Shown here: positions 13,583 to 23,947 of the stretch, one piece after another
How positions within the stretch are numbered: the first letter of the stretch is position 1
How the letters are laid out: the number at the start of each line of letters is the position of its first letter
Assembly (NCBI RefSeq): GCF_029227915.1
Contig: NC_079880.1
Coordinates: 33,413,501 to 33,477,500 of the forward strand
DNA length: 64,000 bases
Source of the DNA: Hydractinia symbiolongicarpus
Taxonomy: Eukaryota > Cnidaria > Hydrozoa > Anthoathecata > Hydractiniidae
Reading direction: 5' to 3'
Notes under the pieces: model-generated
The model's input: only the letters and a program-made list of their open reading frames with translations
Told to the model about the DNA's origin: nothing
The model's database searches: none
Program-made: the position numbers and the translations under genes

Positions 13583-14862
13583 ATTGAGAGTGGAAGAACT
13601 AGACCAATGGTAACAAGCTTGGACGCGTGGAACCCGGTGATTTACGTGTAAGGCATTTAATAGGCGTCAAAAGTCCGTATTATAGCATTTTCATGGCGTG
13701 TGCATGTGGTTTACGGCGTTGTAAAGCCATGGAGCCAGGAAAAACAACTTAGGACGTTCTAGTGTATTGAGAGTGGAAGGACTAGACCAATGGTAACCTG
13801 CGCAGGCACGCGAAACCACACGATTACGTGTAAGGCATTTAATAGGCGTCAAAAGGCCGTATTATAGTCTTTTCATGGCGTGTGCATGTGGTTTACGGCG
13901 TTGTAAAGCCATGGAACCAGGAAAAACAACTTAGGACGGCGTAGTGTATTGAGAGTGGAAGAATTAGACCAATGGTAACAAGCTTGGACGCGTGGAACCA
14001 CGTGATTTACGTGTAAGGCCTTTATTCGGCGTTCAGAGGCCGTATTATAGCCTTTTCATGGCGTGTGCATGTGGATTACGGCGTTGTAAAGCCATGGAAC
14101 CAGAGAAAACAACTTACGACGGCGTAGTGTATTGAGAGTGGAAGAACTAGACCAATGGTAACAAGCTTGGACGCGTGGAACCTTGTGATTTACGTGTAAG
14201 GCATTTATTCGACGTCCAGAGGCCGTATTATAGCTTTTTCATGGCGTGTGCATGTGGATTACGGCGTTGTAAAGCCATGGAACCAGGAAAAACAACTTAG
14301 GACGGCGTAGTGTATTTGGAGTGGAAGAACTAGACCAATGGTAACAGGCTGGGACGCGTGGTACCACGTGATTTACATTTAGGGCCTTTATTAGCCGTCC
14401 AGAGGCCTTATTATAGCCTTTTCATGGCGTGTGCATGTTGATTACGGCGTTCTGAAGCCATGGAACCAGGGAAAACAACTTAGGACGGCGTAGTGTATTG
14501 AGAGTGGAAGAGCTAGACCAATGGTAACAAGCTTGGACGCGTGGAACCACGTGATTTACGTGTAAGGCATTTAATAGGCGTCAAAAGGCCGTATTATAGG
14601 ATTTTCATGGCGTGTGCATGTGGTTTACGGCGTTGTAAAGCCATGGAACCAGGAAAAACAACTTAGGACGTTCTAGTGTATTGAGAGCGGAAGGACTACA
14701 CCAATGGTAACAAGCTTGGACGCGTGGAAACACGTGATTTACGCGTAAGGCTTTTATTAGGTGTCCAGAGGCCGTATTATAGCCTTTTCATGGCGTGTGC
14801 ATGTGGTTTACGGCGTTGTAAAGCCATGGAACCAGGGAAAACAACTTAGGACGGCGTAGTGT
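13583..14862 (+). repeat. 7-monomer higher-order unit (1,280 bp), copy 1
   Basis: The ordered markers are cccggtg with aagtccg, the gagcc B monomer, gaattagacc, tattcggcgttcag, ttattcgacg, aacaggctgggacg with gtaccacgtg, atttacatttaggg, gttctgaagcc, the ggattttcatgg monomer, and gagagcgg with ctacacc. Every one of these rare variants recurs 1,280 bp downstream. Confidence 0.85.
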
Positions 14863-16184
14863 ATTGAGAGTGGAAGAACTAGACCAATGGTAACAAGCTT
14901 GGACGCGTGGAACCCGGTGATTTACGTGTAAGGCATTTAATAGGCGTCAAAAGTCCGTATTATAGCATTTTCATGGCGTGTGCATGTGGTTTACGGCGTT
15001 GTAAAGCCATGGAGCCAGGAAAAACAACTTAGGACGTTCTAGTGTATTGAGAGTGGAAGGACTAGACCAATGGTAACCTGCGCAGGCACGCGAAACCACA
15101 CGATTACGTGTAAGGCATTTAATAGGCGTCAAAAGGCCGTATTATAGTCTTTTCATGGCGTGTGCATGTGGTTTACGGCGTTGTAAAGCCATGGAACCAG
15201 GAAAAACAACTTAGGACGGCGTAGTGTATTGAGAGTGGAAGAATTAGACCAATGGTAACAAGCTTGGACGCGTGGAACCACGTGATTTACGTGTAAGGCC
15301 TTTATTCGGCGTTCAGAGGCCGTATTATAGCCTTTTCATGGCGTGTGCATGTGGATTACGGCGTTGTAAAGCCATGGAACCAGAGAAAACAACTTACGAC
15401 GGCGTAGTGTATTGAGAGTGGAAGAACTAGACCAATGGTAACAAGCTTGGACGCGTGGAACCTTGTGATTTACGTGTAAGGCATTTATTCGACGTCCAGA
15501 GGCCGTATTATAGCTTTTTCATGGCGTGTGCATGTGGATTACGGCGTTGTAAAGCCATGGAACCAGGAAAAACAACTTAGGACGGCGTAGTGTATTTGGA
15601 GTGGAAGAACTAGACCAATGGTAACAGGCTGGGACGCGTGGTACCACGTGATTTACATTTAGGGCCTTTATTAGCCGTCCAGAGGCCTTATTATAGCCTT
15701 TTCATGGCGTGTGCATGTTGATTACGGCGTTCTGAAGCCATGGAACCAGGGAAAACAACTTAGGACGGCGTAGTGTATTGAGAGTGGAAGAGCTAGACCA
15801 ATGGTAACAAGCTTGGACGCGTGGAACCACGTGATTTACGTGTAAGGCATTTAATAGGCGTCAAAAGGCCGTATTATAGGATTTTCATGGCGTGTGCATG
15901 TGGTTTACGGCGTTGTAAAGCCATGGAACCAGGAAAAACAACTTAGGACGTTCTAGTGTATTGAGAGCGGAAGGACTACACCAATGGTAACAAGCTTGGA
16001 CGCGTGGAAACACGTGATTTACGCGTAAGGCTTTTATTAGGTGTCCAGAGGCCGTATTATAGCCTTTTCATGGCGTGTGCATGTGGTTTACGGCGTTGTA
16101 AAGCCATGGAACCAGGGAAAACAACTTAGGACGGCGTAGTGTATTGAGAGTGGAAGAACTAGACCAATGGTAACAAGCTTGGAC
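14863..16184 (+). repeat. 7-monomer higher-order unit (1,280 bp), copy 2
   Basis: This is collinear with 13,583 onward and virtually identical by eye. It ends where ggacgcgtgg with cccggtg is replaced by ggacacgtgg with ccccgtg. Sharing of all rare variants implies a recent tandem duplication. Confidence 0.85.
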
Positions 16185-18450
16185 ACGTGGAACCCCGTGA
16201 TTTACGTGTAAGGCATTTAATAGGCGTCAAAAGGCCGTATTATAGAATTTTCATGGCCTGTGCATGTGGTTTACGGCGTTGTAAAGCCATGGAACCAGAA
16301 AAAACAACTTAGGACGTTCTAGTGTATTGAGAGTGGAAGGACTAGACCAATGGTAACCTGCGCAGGCACGCGAAACCACACGATTACGTGTAAGGCATTT
16401 AATAGGCGTCAAAAGGCCGTATTACAGCCTTTTCATGGCGTGTGCATGTGGTTTATGGCGTTGTAAAGCCATGGAACCAGGAAAAACAACTTAGGACGGC
16501 GTAGTGTATTGGGAGTGGAAGAACTAGACCAATGGCAACAAGCTTGGACGCGTGGAACCCGGTGATTTACGTGTAAGGCATTTAATAGGCGTCAAAAGGC
16601 CGTATTATAGCATTTTCATGGCGTGTGCATGTGGTTTACGGCGTTGTAAAGCCATGGAACCAGGAAAAACAACTTAGGACGGCGTAGTGCATTGAAATTG
16701 GAAGAACTAGACCAATGGTACCAAGCTTGGACGCGTGGAACCACGTGATTTACGTGTAAGGCCTTTATTAGGCGTCCAGAGGCCGTATTATAGCCTTTTC
16801 ATGGCGTGTGCATGTGGATTACGGCGTTGTAAAGCCATGGAACCAGGGAAAACAACTTAGGACGGCGTAGTGTATTGAGAGTGGAAGAACTAGACCAATG
16901 GTAACAAACTTGGACGCGTGGAACCAAGTGATTTACGTGTAAGGCCATGATTAGGCGTCCAGAGGCCGTATTATAGCCTTTTCATGGCGTGTGCATGTGG
17001 ATTACGGCGTTGAAAAGCCATGGAACCAGGGAAAACAACTTAGGACGGCGTAGTGTATTGAGAGTGGAAGATCTAGACCAATGGTAACAAGCTTGGACGC
17101 GTGGAACCACGTGATTTACGTGTAAGGCATTTAATAGGCGTCAAAAGGCCGTATTATAGAATTTTCATGGCGTGTGCATGTGGTTTACGGCGTTGTAAAG
17201 CCATGGAACCAGGAAAAACAAGTTAGGACATTCTAGTGTATTGAGAGTGGAAGGACTAGACCAATGGTAACCTGCGCAGGCACGCGAAACCACACGATTA
17301 CGTGTAAGGCATTTCAGAGGCGTCAAAAGGCCGTATTATAGGATTTTCATGGCGTGTGCATGTGGTTTACGGCGTTGTAAAGCCATGGAACCAGAAAAAA
17401 CAAATTAGGACGGCGTAGTGTATCGAGAGTGGAAGAACTAGACCAATGGTAACAAGCTTGGACGCGTGGAACCTTGTGATTTACGTGTAAGGCCTTTATT
17501 AGGCGTCAAAAGGCCGTATTATAGCATTTTCATGGCGTGTACATGTGGTTTACGGCGTTGTAAAGCCATGGAACCAGGAAAAACAACTTAGGACGGCGTA
17601 GTGCATTGAGAGTGGAAGAACTAGACCAATGGTACCAAGCTTGGACGCGTGGAACCACGTGATTTACGTGTAAGGCCTTTATTAGGCGTCCAGAGGCCGT
17701 ATTATAGCCTTTTCATGGCGTGTGCATGTGGATTACGGCGTTGTAAAGCCATGGAACCAGGGAAAACAACTTAGGACGGCGTAGTGTATTGAGAGTGGAA
17801 GAACTAGACCAATGGTAACAAGCTTGGACGCGCGGAACCACGTGATTTACGTGTAAGGCATTTAATAGGCGTCAAAAGGCCGTATTATAGGATTTTCATG
17901 GCGTGTGCATGTGGTTTACGGCGTTGTAAAGCCATGGAACCAGGGAAAACAACTTAGGACGGCGTAGTGTATTGAGAGTGGAAGAACTAGACCAATGGTA
18001 ACAAGCTTGGACGCGTGGAACCACGTGATTTACGTGTAAGGCATTTAATAGGCGTCAAAAGGCCGTATTATAGGATTTTCATGGCGTGTGCATGTGGTTT
18101 ACGGCGTTGTAAAGCCATGGAACCAGGGAAAACAACTTAGGACGGCGTAGTGTATTGAGAGTGGAAGAACTAGACCAATGGTAACAAGCTTGGACGCGTG
18201 GAACCAAGTGATTTACGTGTAAGGCCATGATTAGGCGTCCAGAGGCCGTATTATAGCCTTTTCATGGCGTGTGCATGTGGATTACGGCGTTGAAAAGCCA
18301 TGGAACCAGGGAAAACAACTTAGGACGGCGTAGTGTATTGAGAGTGGAAGAACTAGACCAATGGTAACAAGCTTGGACGCGTGGAACCCCGTGATTTACG
18401 TGTAAGGCATTTATTGGGCGTCAAAAGGCCTTATTATAGCCTTTTCATGG
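16185..18450 (+). repeat. Mixed A/B monomers with 7-monomer repetition
   Basis: The ggaaccaagtg monomer with ggccatgatt followed by gttgaaaagcc occurs at 16,921 and again at 18,201, an offset of 1,280 bp. Around 17,835-18,100 two adjacent monomers with ggattttcatgg are nearly identical. Monomers with ggtaccaagcttgg appear here (about 16,717 and 17,632) without the C monomer that accompanies them elsewhere. Confidence 0.6.
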
Positions 18451-18650
18451 CGTGTGCACGTGGTTTACGGCGTTGTAAAGCCATGGAACCAGGAAAAACA
18501 ACTTAGGACGGCGTAGTGTATTGGGAGTGGAAGAACTAGACCAATGGTAACAAGCTTGGCGCGTGGAACCACGTGATTTACGTGTAAGGCCTTTATTAGG
18601 CGTCCAGAGGCCGTATTATAGCCTTTTCATGGCGTGTGCATGTGGATTAC

Positions 18651-19016
18651 GGCGTTGTAAAGCCATGGAACCAGGAAAAACAACTTAGGACGGCGTAGTG
18701 CATTGAGAGTGGAAGAACTAGACCAATAGTAACCTGCGCAGTCACGCGGAAACACGCGATTTACGTGTAAGGCCTTTAATAGGCGGCAAATGGCCGTATT
18801 ATGGCCTTTCAATGGCGTGTGCATGTGGTTTACGGCGTTCTAAACACATGGAACCAGAGAAAACAACTTAGGACGGCGTGGTGTATTGAGAGTGGAAGAA
18901 CTAGACCAATGGTACCAAGCTTGGACGCGTGGAACCACGTGATTTACGTGTAAGGCCTTTATTAGGCGTCAAAAGGCCGCGTTATAGCCTTTTCATGGCG
19001 TGTGCATGTGGTTTAC
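18651..19016 (+). repeat. Type C dimer, copy 1
   Basis: The first monomer is C: aatagtaacctgcgcagtc, cgcggaaacacgcg, taataggcggcaaatggcc and tatggcctttcaatgg. The second starts cgttctaaacacatgg and carries cagagaaaac, gcgtggtg, ggtaccaagcttgg and ggccgcgttatagcc. The dimer is the most divergent unit in the array and always occurs as this pair. The loss of reverse-strand stops in C opens a 65-codon frame that I regard as accidental. Confidence 0.85.
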
Positions 19017-19464
19017 GGCGTTGTAAAGCCATGGAACCAGGAAAAACAACTTAGGACGGCGTAGTGTATTGGGAGTGGAAGAACTAGACCAATGGTAACA
19101 AGCTTGGACGCGTGGAACCACGTGATTTACGTGTAAGGCCCTTATTAGGCGTCCAGAGGCCGTATTATAGCCTCTTCATGGCGTGTGCATGTGGATTACG
19201 GCGTTGTAAAGCCATGAAACTAGGGAAAACAACTTAGGACGGCGTAGTGTATTGAGAGTGGAAGAACTAGACCAATGGTAACAAGCTTGGACGCGTGGAA
19301 CCCCGTGATTTACGTGTAAGGCATTTAATAGGCGTCAAAAGGCCGTATTATAGCCTTTTCATGGCGTGTGCATGTGGTTTACGGCGTTGTAAAGCCATGG
19401 AACCAGGAAAAACAACTTAGGACGTTCTAGTGTATTGAGAGTGGAAGGACTAGACCAATGGTAA

Positions 19465-19474
19465 CCTGCGCAGG
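19465..19474. other. 10-bp perfect palindrome CCTGCGCAGG of type B monomers
   Basis: The sequence equals its own reverse complement. It sits where type A monomers carry the HindIII hexamer. Degenerate versions occur: cctgtgcagg near 1911 and 61961, catgcgcagg near 4105, and aattgcgcagg near 20011, 24761 and 31884. Type C monomers carry cctgcgcagtc at the same place. This is a reliable marker of the B type. Confidence 0.75.
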
Positions 19475-19485
19475 CACGCGAAACC

Positions 19486-19499
19486 ACACGATTACGTGT
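19486..19499. other. Dyad ACACG-ATTA-CGTGT of type B monomers
   Basis: This perfect 5-bp inverted repeat with a 4-base loop occupies the same place in type B as CACGT-GATTT-ACGTG does in type A. Both arms differ in register, yet the symmetry is kept. Any binding function is inference. Confidence 0.55.
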
Positions 19500-21936
19500 A
19501 AGGCATTTAATAGGCGTCAAAAGGCCGTATTACAGCCTTTTCATGGCGTGTGCATGTGGTTTACGGCGTTGTAAAGCCATGGAACCAGGAAAAACAACTT
19601 AGGACGGCGTAGTGTATTGAGAGTGCAAGAACTAGACTAATGGTAACAAGCTTGGACGCGTGGAACCACGTGATTTACGTGTAAGGCCTTTATTAGGCGT
19701 CCAGAGGCCGTATTATAGCCTTTTCATGGCGTGTGCATGTGGATTACGGCGTTCTGAAGCCATGAAACCAGGAATAACAACTTAGGACGTTCTAGTGTAT
19801 TGAGAGTGGAAGGACTAGACCAATGGTAACAAGCTTGGACGCGTGGAACTTTGTAATTTACGTGTAAGGCCTTTATTAGGCGTCCAGAGGCCGTATTATA
19901 GCCTTTTCATGGCGTGTGCATGTGGATTACGGCGTTCTGAAGCCATGGAACCAGGAATAACAACTTAGGACGTTCTAGTGTATTGAGAGTGGAAGGACTA
20001 GACCAATGGTAAATTGCGCAGGCACGCGAAACCACACGATTACGTGTAAGGCATTTAATAGGCGTCAAAAGGCCGTATTATAGCCTTTTCATGTCGTGTG
20101 CATGTGGTTTACGGCGTTGTAAAGCCATGGAACCAGAGAAAAAAACTTAGGACGGCGTAGTGTATTGAGAGTGGAAGAACTAGACCAATGGTAACAAGCT
20201 TGGACGCGTGGAACCCGGTGATTTACGTGTAAGGCATTTAATAGACGTCAAAAGGCCGTATTATAGGATTTTCATGGCGTGTGCATGTGGTTTACGGCGT
20301 TGTAAAGCCATGGAACCAGGGAAAACAACTTAGGACGGCGTAGTGTGTTGAGAGTGGAAGAACTAGACCAATGGTAACAAGCTTGGACGCGTGGAACCTT
20401 GTGATTTACGTGTAAGGTCTTTATTAGGCGTCCAGGGCCGTATTATAGCCTTTTCATGACGTGTGCATGTGGATTACGGCGTTGTAAAGCCATGGAACCA
20501 GAAAAAACAACTTAGGACGGCGTAGTGTATCGAGAGTGGAAGAACTAGACCAATGGTAACAAGGTTGGACGCGTGGAACCTTGTGATTTACGTGTAAGGC
20601 CTTTATTAGGCGTCCAGGGCCGTATTATAGCTTTTCATGGCGTGTGCATGTGGATTACGGCGTTGTAAAGCCATGGAGCCAGGGAAAACAACCTAGGACG
20701 GCGTAGTGTATTGACAGTGGAAGAACTAGACCAATGGTAACAAGCTTGGACGCGTGGAACCCCGTGATTTACGTGTAAGGCATTTATTGGGCGTCAAAAG
20801 GCCGTATTATAGCCTTCTCATGGCGTGTGCACGTGGTTTACGGCGTTGTAAAGCCATAGAACCAGGAAAAACAACTTAGGACGGCGTAGTGTATTGGCAG
20901 TGGAAGAGCTAGACCAATGGTAAGAAGCTTGGCGCGTGGAACCACGTGATTTACGTGTAAGGCCTTTATTAGGCGTCCAGAGGCCGTATTATAGCCTTTT
21001 CATGGCGTTTGCATGTGGATTACGGCGTTGTAAAGCCATGGAACCAGGGAAAACAACTTAGGACGGCGTAGTGTATTGAGAGTGGAAGAACTAGACCAAT
21101 GGTAACAAGCTTGGACGCATGGAACCCGGTGATTTACGTGTAAGGCATTTAATAGGCGTCAAAAGGCCGTATTATAGGATTTTCATGGCGTGTGCATGTG
21201 GTTTACGGCGTTGTAAAGCCATGGAACCAGGGAAAACAACTTAGGACGGCGTAGTGTATTGGCAGTGGAAGAGCTAGACCAATGGTAACAAGCTTGGCGC
21301 GTGGAACCACGTGATTTACGTGTAAGGCCTTTATTAGGCGTCCAGAGGCCGTATTATAGCCTTTTCATGGCGTGTGCATGTGGATTACGGCGTTGTAAAG
21401 CCATGGAACCAGGGAAAACAACTTAGGACGGCGTAGTGTATTGAGAGTGGAAGAACTAGACCAATGGTAACAAGCTTGGACGCATGGAACCCGGTGATTT
21501 ACGTGTAAGGCATTTAATAGGCGTCAAAAGGCCGTATTATAGGATTTTCATGGCGTGTGCATGTGGTTTACGGCGTTGTAAAGCCATGGAACCAGGGAAA
21601 ACAACTTAGGACGGCGTAGTGTATTGAGAGTGGAAGAACTAGACCAATGGTAACAAGCTTGGACGCGTGGAACCTTGTGATTTACGTGTAAGGCCTTTAT
21701 TAGGCGTCCAGGGCCGTATTATAGCCTTTTCATGGCGTGTGCATGTGGATTACGGCGTTGTAAAGCCATGGAGCCAGGGAAAACAACTTAGGACGGCGTA
21801 GTGTATTGAGAGTGGAAGAACTAGACCAATGGTAACAAGCTTGGACGCGTGGAACCTCGTGATTTACGTGTAAGGCATTTAATAGGCGTCAACAGGCCGT
21901 ATTATAGGATTTTCATGCCGTGTGCATGTGGTTTAC

Positions 21937-22302
21937 GGCGTTGTAAAGCCATGGAACCAGGAAAAACAACTTAGGACGGCGTAGTGCATTGAGAGTGGAA
22001 GAACTAGACCAATAGTGACCTGCGCAGTCACGCGGAAACACGCGATTTACGTGTAAGGCCTTTAATAGGCGGCAAATGGCCGTATTATGGCCTTTCAATG
22101 GCGTGTGCATGTGGTTTACGGCGTTCTAAACACATGGAACCAGAGAAAACAACTTAGGACGGCGTGGTGTATTCAGAGTGGAAGAACTAGACCAATGGTA
22201 CCAAGCTTGGACGCGTGGAACCACGTGATTTACGTGTAAGGCCTTTATTAGGCGTTAAAAGGCCGCGTTATAGCCTTTTCATGGCGTGTGCATGTGGTTT
22301 AC
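21937..22302 (+). repeat. Type C dimer, copy 2
   Basis: Same pair as at 18,651, with the private changes aatagtgacc, gtattcagag and aggcgttaaaagg. These are shared with the copy at 26,868, in agreement with the 27-monomer duplication. Confidence 0.85.
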
Positions 22303-22399
22303 GGCGTTGTAAAGCCATGGAACCAGGAAAAACAACTTAGGACGGCGTAGTGTATTGGGTGTGGAAGAACTAGACCAATGGTAACAAGCTTGGCGCGTG

Positions 22400-23530
22400 G
22401 AACCACGTGATTTACGTGTAAGGCCTTTATTAGGCGTCCAGAGGCCGTATTATAGCCTTTTCATGGCGTGTGCATGTGGATTACGGCGTTGTAAAGCCAT
22501 GGAACCAGGAAAAACAACTTAGGACGGCGAGGTGCATTGAGAGTGGAAGAACTAGACCAATAGTAACCTGCGCAGTCACGCGGAAACACGCGATTTACGT
22601 GTAAGGCCTTTAATAGGCGGCAAATGGCCGTATTATGGCCTTTCAATGGCGTGTGCATGTGGTTTACGGCGTTCTAAACACATGGAACCAGAGAAAACAA
22701 CTTAGGACGGCGTGGTGTATTGAGAGTGGAAGAACTAGACCAATGGTACCAAGGTTGGACGCGTGGAACCACGTGATTTACGTGTAAGGCCTTTATTAGG
22801 CGTCAAAAGGCCGCGTTATAGCCTTTTCATGGCGTGTGCATGTGGTTTACGGCGTTGTAAAGCCATGGAACCAGGAAAAACAACTTAGGACGGCGTAGTG
22901 TATTGGGAGTGGAAGAACTAGACCAATGGTAACAAGCTTGGACGCGTGGAACCACGTGATTTACGTGTAAGGCCCTTATTAGGCGTCCAGAGGCCGTATT
23001 ATAGCCTCTTCATGGCGTGTGCATGTGGATTACGGCGTTGTAAAGCCATGAAACCAGGGAAAACAACTTAGGACGGCGTAGTGTATTGAGAGTGGAAGAA
23101 CTAGACCAATGGTAACAAGCTTGGACGCGTGGAACCCCGTGATTTACGTGTAAGGCATTTAATAGGCGTCAAAAGGCCGTATTATAGCCTTTTCATGGCG
23201 TGTGCATGTGGTTTACGGCGTTGTAAAGCCATGGAACCAGGAAAAACAACTTAGGACGTTCTAGTGTATTGAGAGTGGAAGGACTAGACCAATGGTAACC
23301 TGCGCAGGCACGCGAAACCACACGATTACGTGTAAGGCATTTAATAGGCGTCAAAAGGCCGTATTACAGCCTTTTCATGGCGTGTGCATGTGGTTTACGG
23401 CGTTGTAAAGCCATGGAACCAGGAAAAACAACTTAGGACGGCGTAGTGTATTGAGAGTGCAAGAACTAGACTAATGGTAACAAGCTTGGACGCGTGGAAC
23501 CACGTGATTTACGTGTAAGGCCTTTATTCG
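22400..23530 (+). repeat. 6-monomer (1,097 bp) C-dimer unit
   Basis: This shares with the following block (offset 1,097 bp) the private variants gacggcgaggtgcattg and ggtaccaaggttgg, not seen in the C dimer at 18.65 kb. It is therefore the closest relative of 23.53-24.3 kb and marks the most recent duplication in this domain. Confidence 0.7.
22485..22850 (+). repeat. Type C dimer, copy 3
   Basis: Carries gacggcgaggtgcattg and ggtaccaaggttgg, both shared only with the copy at 23,582. Confidence 0.85.
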
Positions 23531-23581
23531 GCGTCCAGAGGCCGTATTATAGCCTTTTCATGGCGTGTGCATGTGGATTAC

Positions 23582-23947
23582 GGCGTTGTAAAGCCATGGA
23601 ACCAGGAAAAACAACTTAGGACGGCGAGGTGCATTGAGAGTGGAAGAACTAGACCAATAGTAACCTGCGCAGTCACGCGGAAACACGCGATTTACGTGTA
23701 AGGCCTTTAATAGGCGGCAAATGGCCGTATTATGGCCTTTCAATGGCGTGTGCATGTGGTTTACGGCGTTCTAAACACATGGAACCAGAGAAAACAACTT
23801 AGGACGGCGTGGTGTATTGAGAGTGGAAGAACTAGACCAATGGTACCAAGGTTGGACGCGTGGAACCACGTGATTTACGTGTAAGGCCTTTATTAGGCGT
23901 CAAAAGGCCGCGTTATAGCCTTTTCATGGCGTGTGCATGTGGTTTAC
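23582..23947 (+). repeat. Type C dimer, copy 4
   Basis: Near-identical sister of copy 3 at an offset of 1,097 bp, including the ggtaccaaggttgg variant that lacks the HindIII hexamer. Confidence 0.85.

Larger units (their letters stand above)
19383..19564 (+). repeat. Representative type B satellite monomer (182 bp)
   Basis: Type B differs from type A by gacgttctag (for gacggcgtag), aaggactag (for aagaactag), cctgcgcagg in place of caagcttgg, gcgaaaccacacgattacg in place of the CACGTG region, and a preference for aggcatttaataggcgtcaa. The replacement costs one base, giving 182 bp. B monomers are scattered singly among A monomers along the window (palindromes near 266, 1180, 2459, 5568, 9775, 11240, 13798, 15078 and others). 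This particular copy is missing from the sister block near 24,314, so it was gained or lost as a whole monomer. Confidence 0.88.
18600..22395 (+). repeat. 27-monomer (~4.93 kb) duplication, copy 1
   Basis: This tract is collinear with about 23,531-27,326. The offset is 4,931 bp at the left end, 4,749 bp in the middle and 4,931 bp again at the right, because each copy has one B monomer that the other lacks. It contains C dimers at 18,651 and 21,937 and an internal two-monomer duplication (period 365 bp) with ggcagtgg and gacgcatgg starting near 20,890. Confidence 0.8.

Noticed and set aside
13583-16184. Assembly artefact as the cause of near-identical tandem blocks
   Set aside because: It cannot be excluded without reads. 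However, junction monomers with private differences and one-base changes between copies (at 39.4-42.4, 50.7-55.7 and 56.1-62.0 kb) favour real duplications.
18627-18824. A family of minus-strand open frames of 65-73 codons (also near 9,669, 12,594, 21,913, 22,461, 23,558, 26,844, 37,924, 39,564, 41,024, 42,848, 46,325 and 61,855)
   Set aside because: Each spans about one monomer, starts and stops in the same repeat motif, and exists only because certain monomers lack the usual stop. Their apparent conservation is that of the satellite DNA, and there is no ribosome-site, intron or domain evidence.
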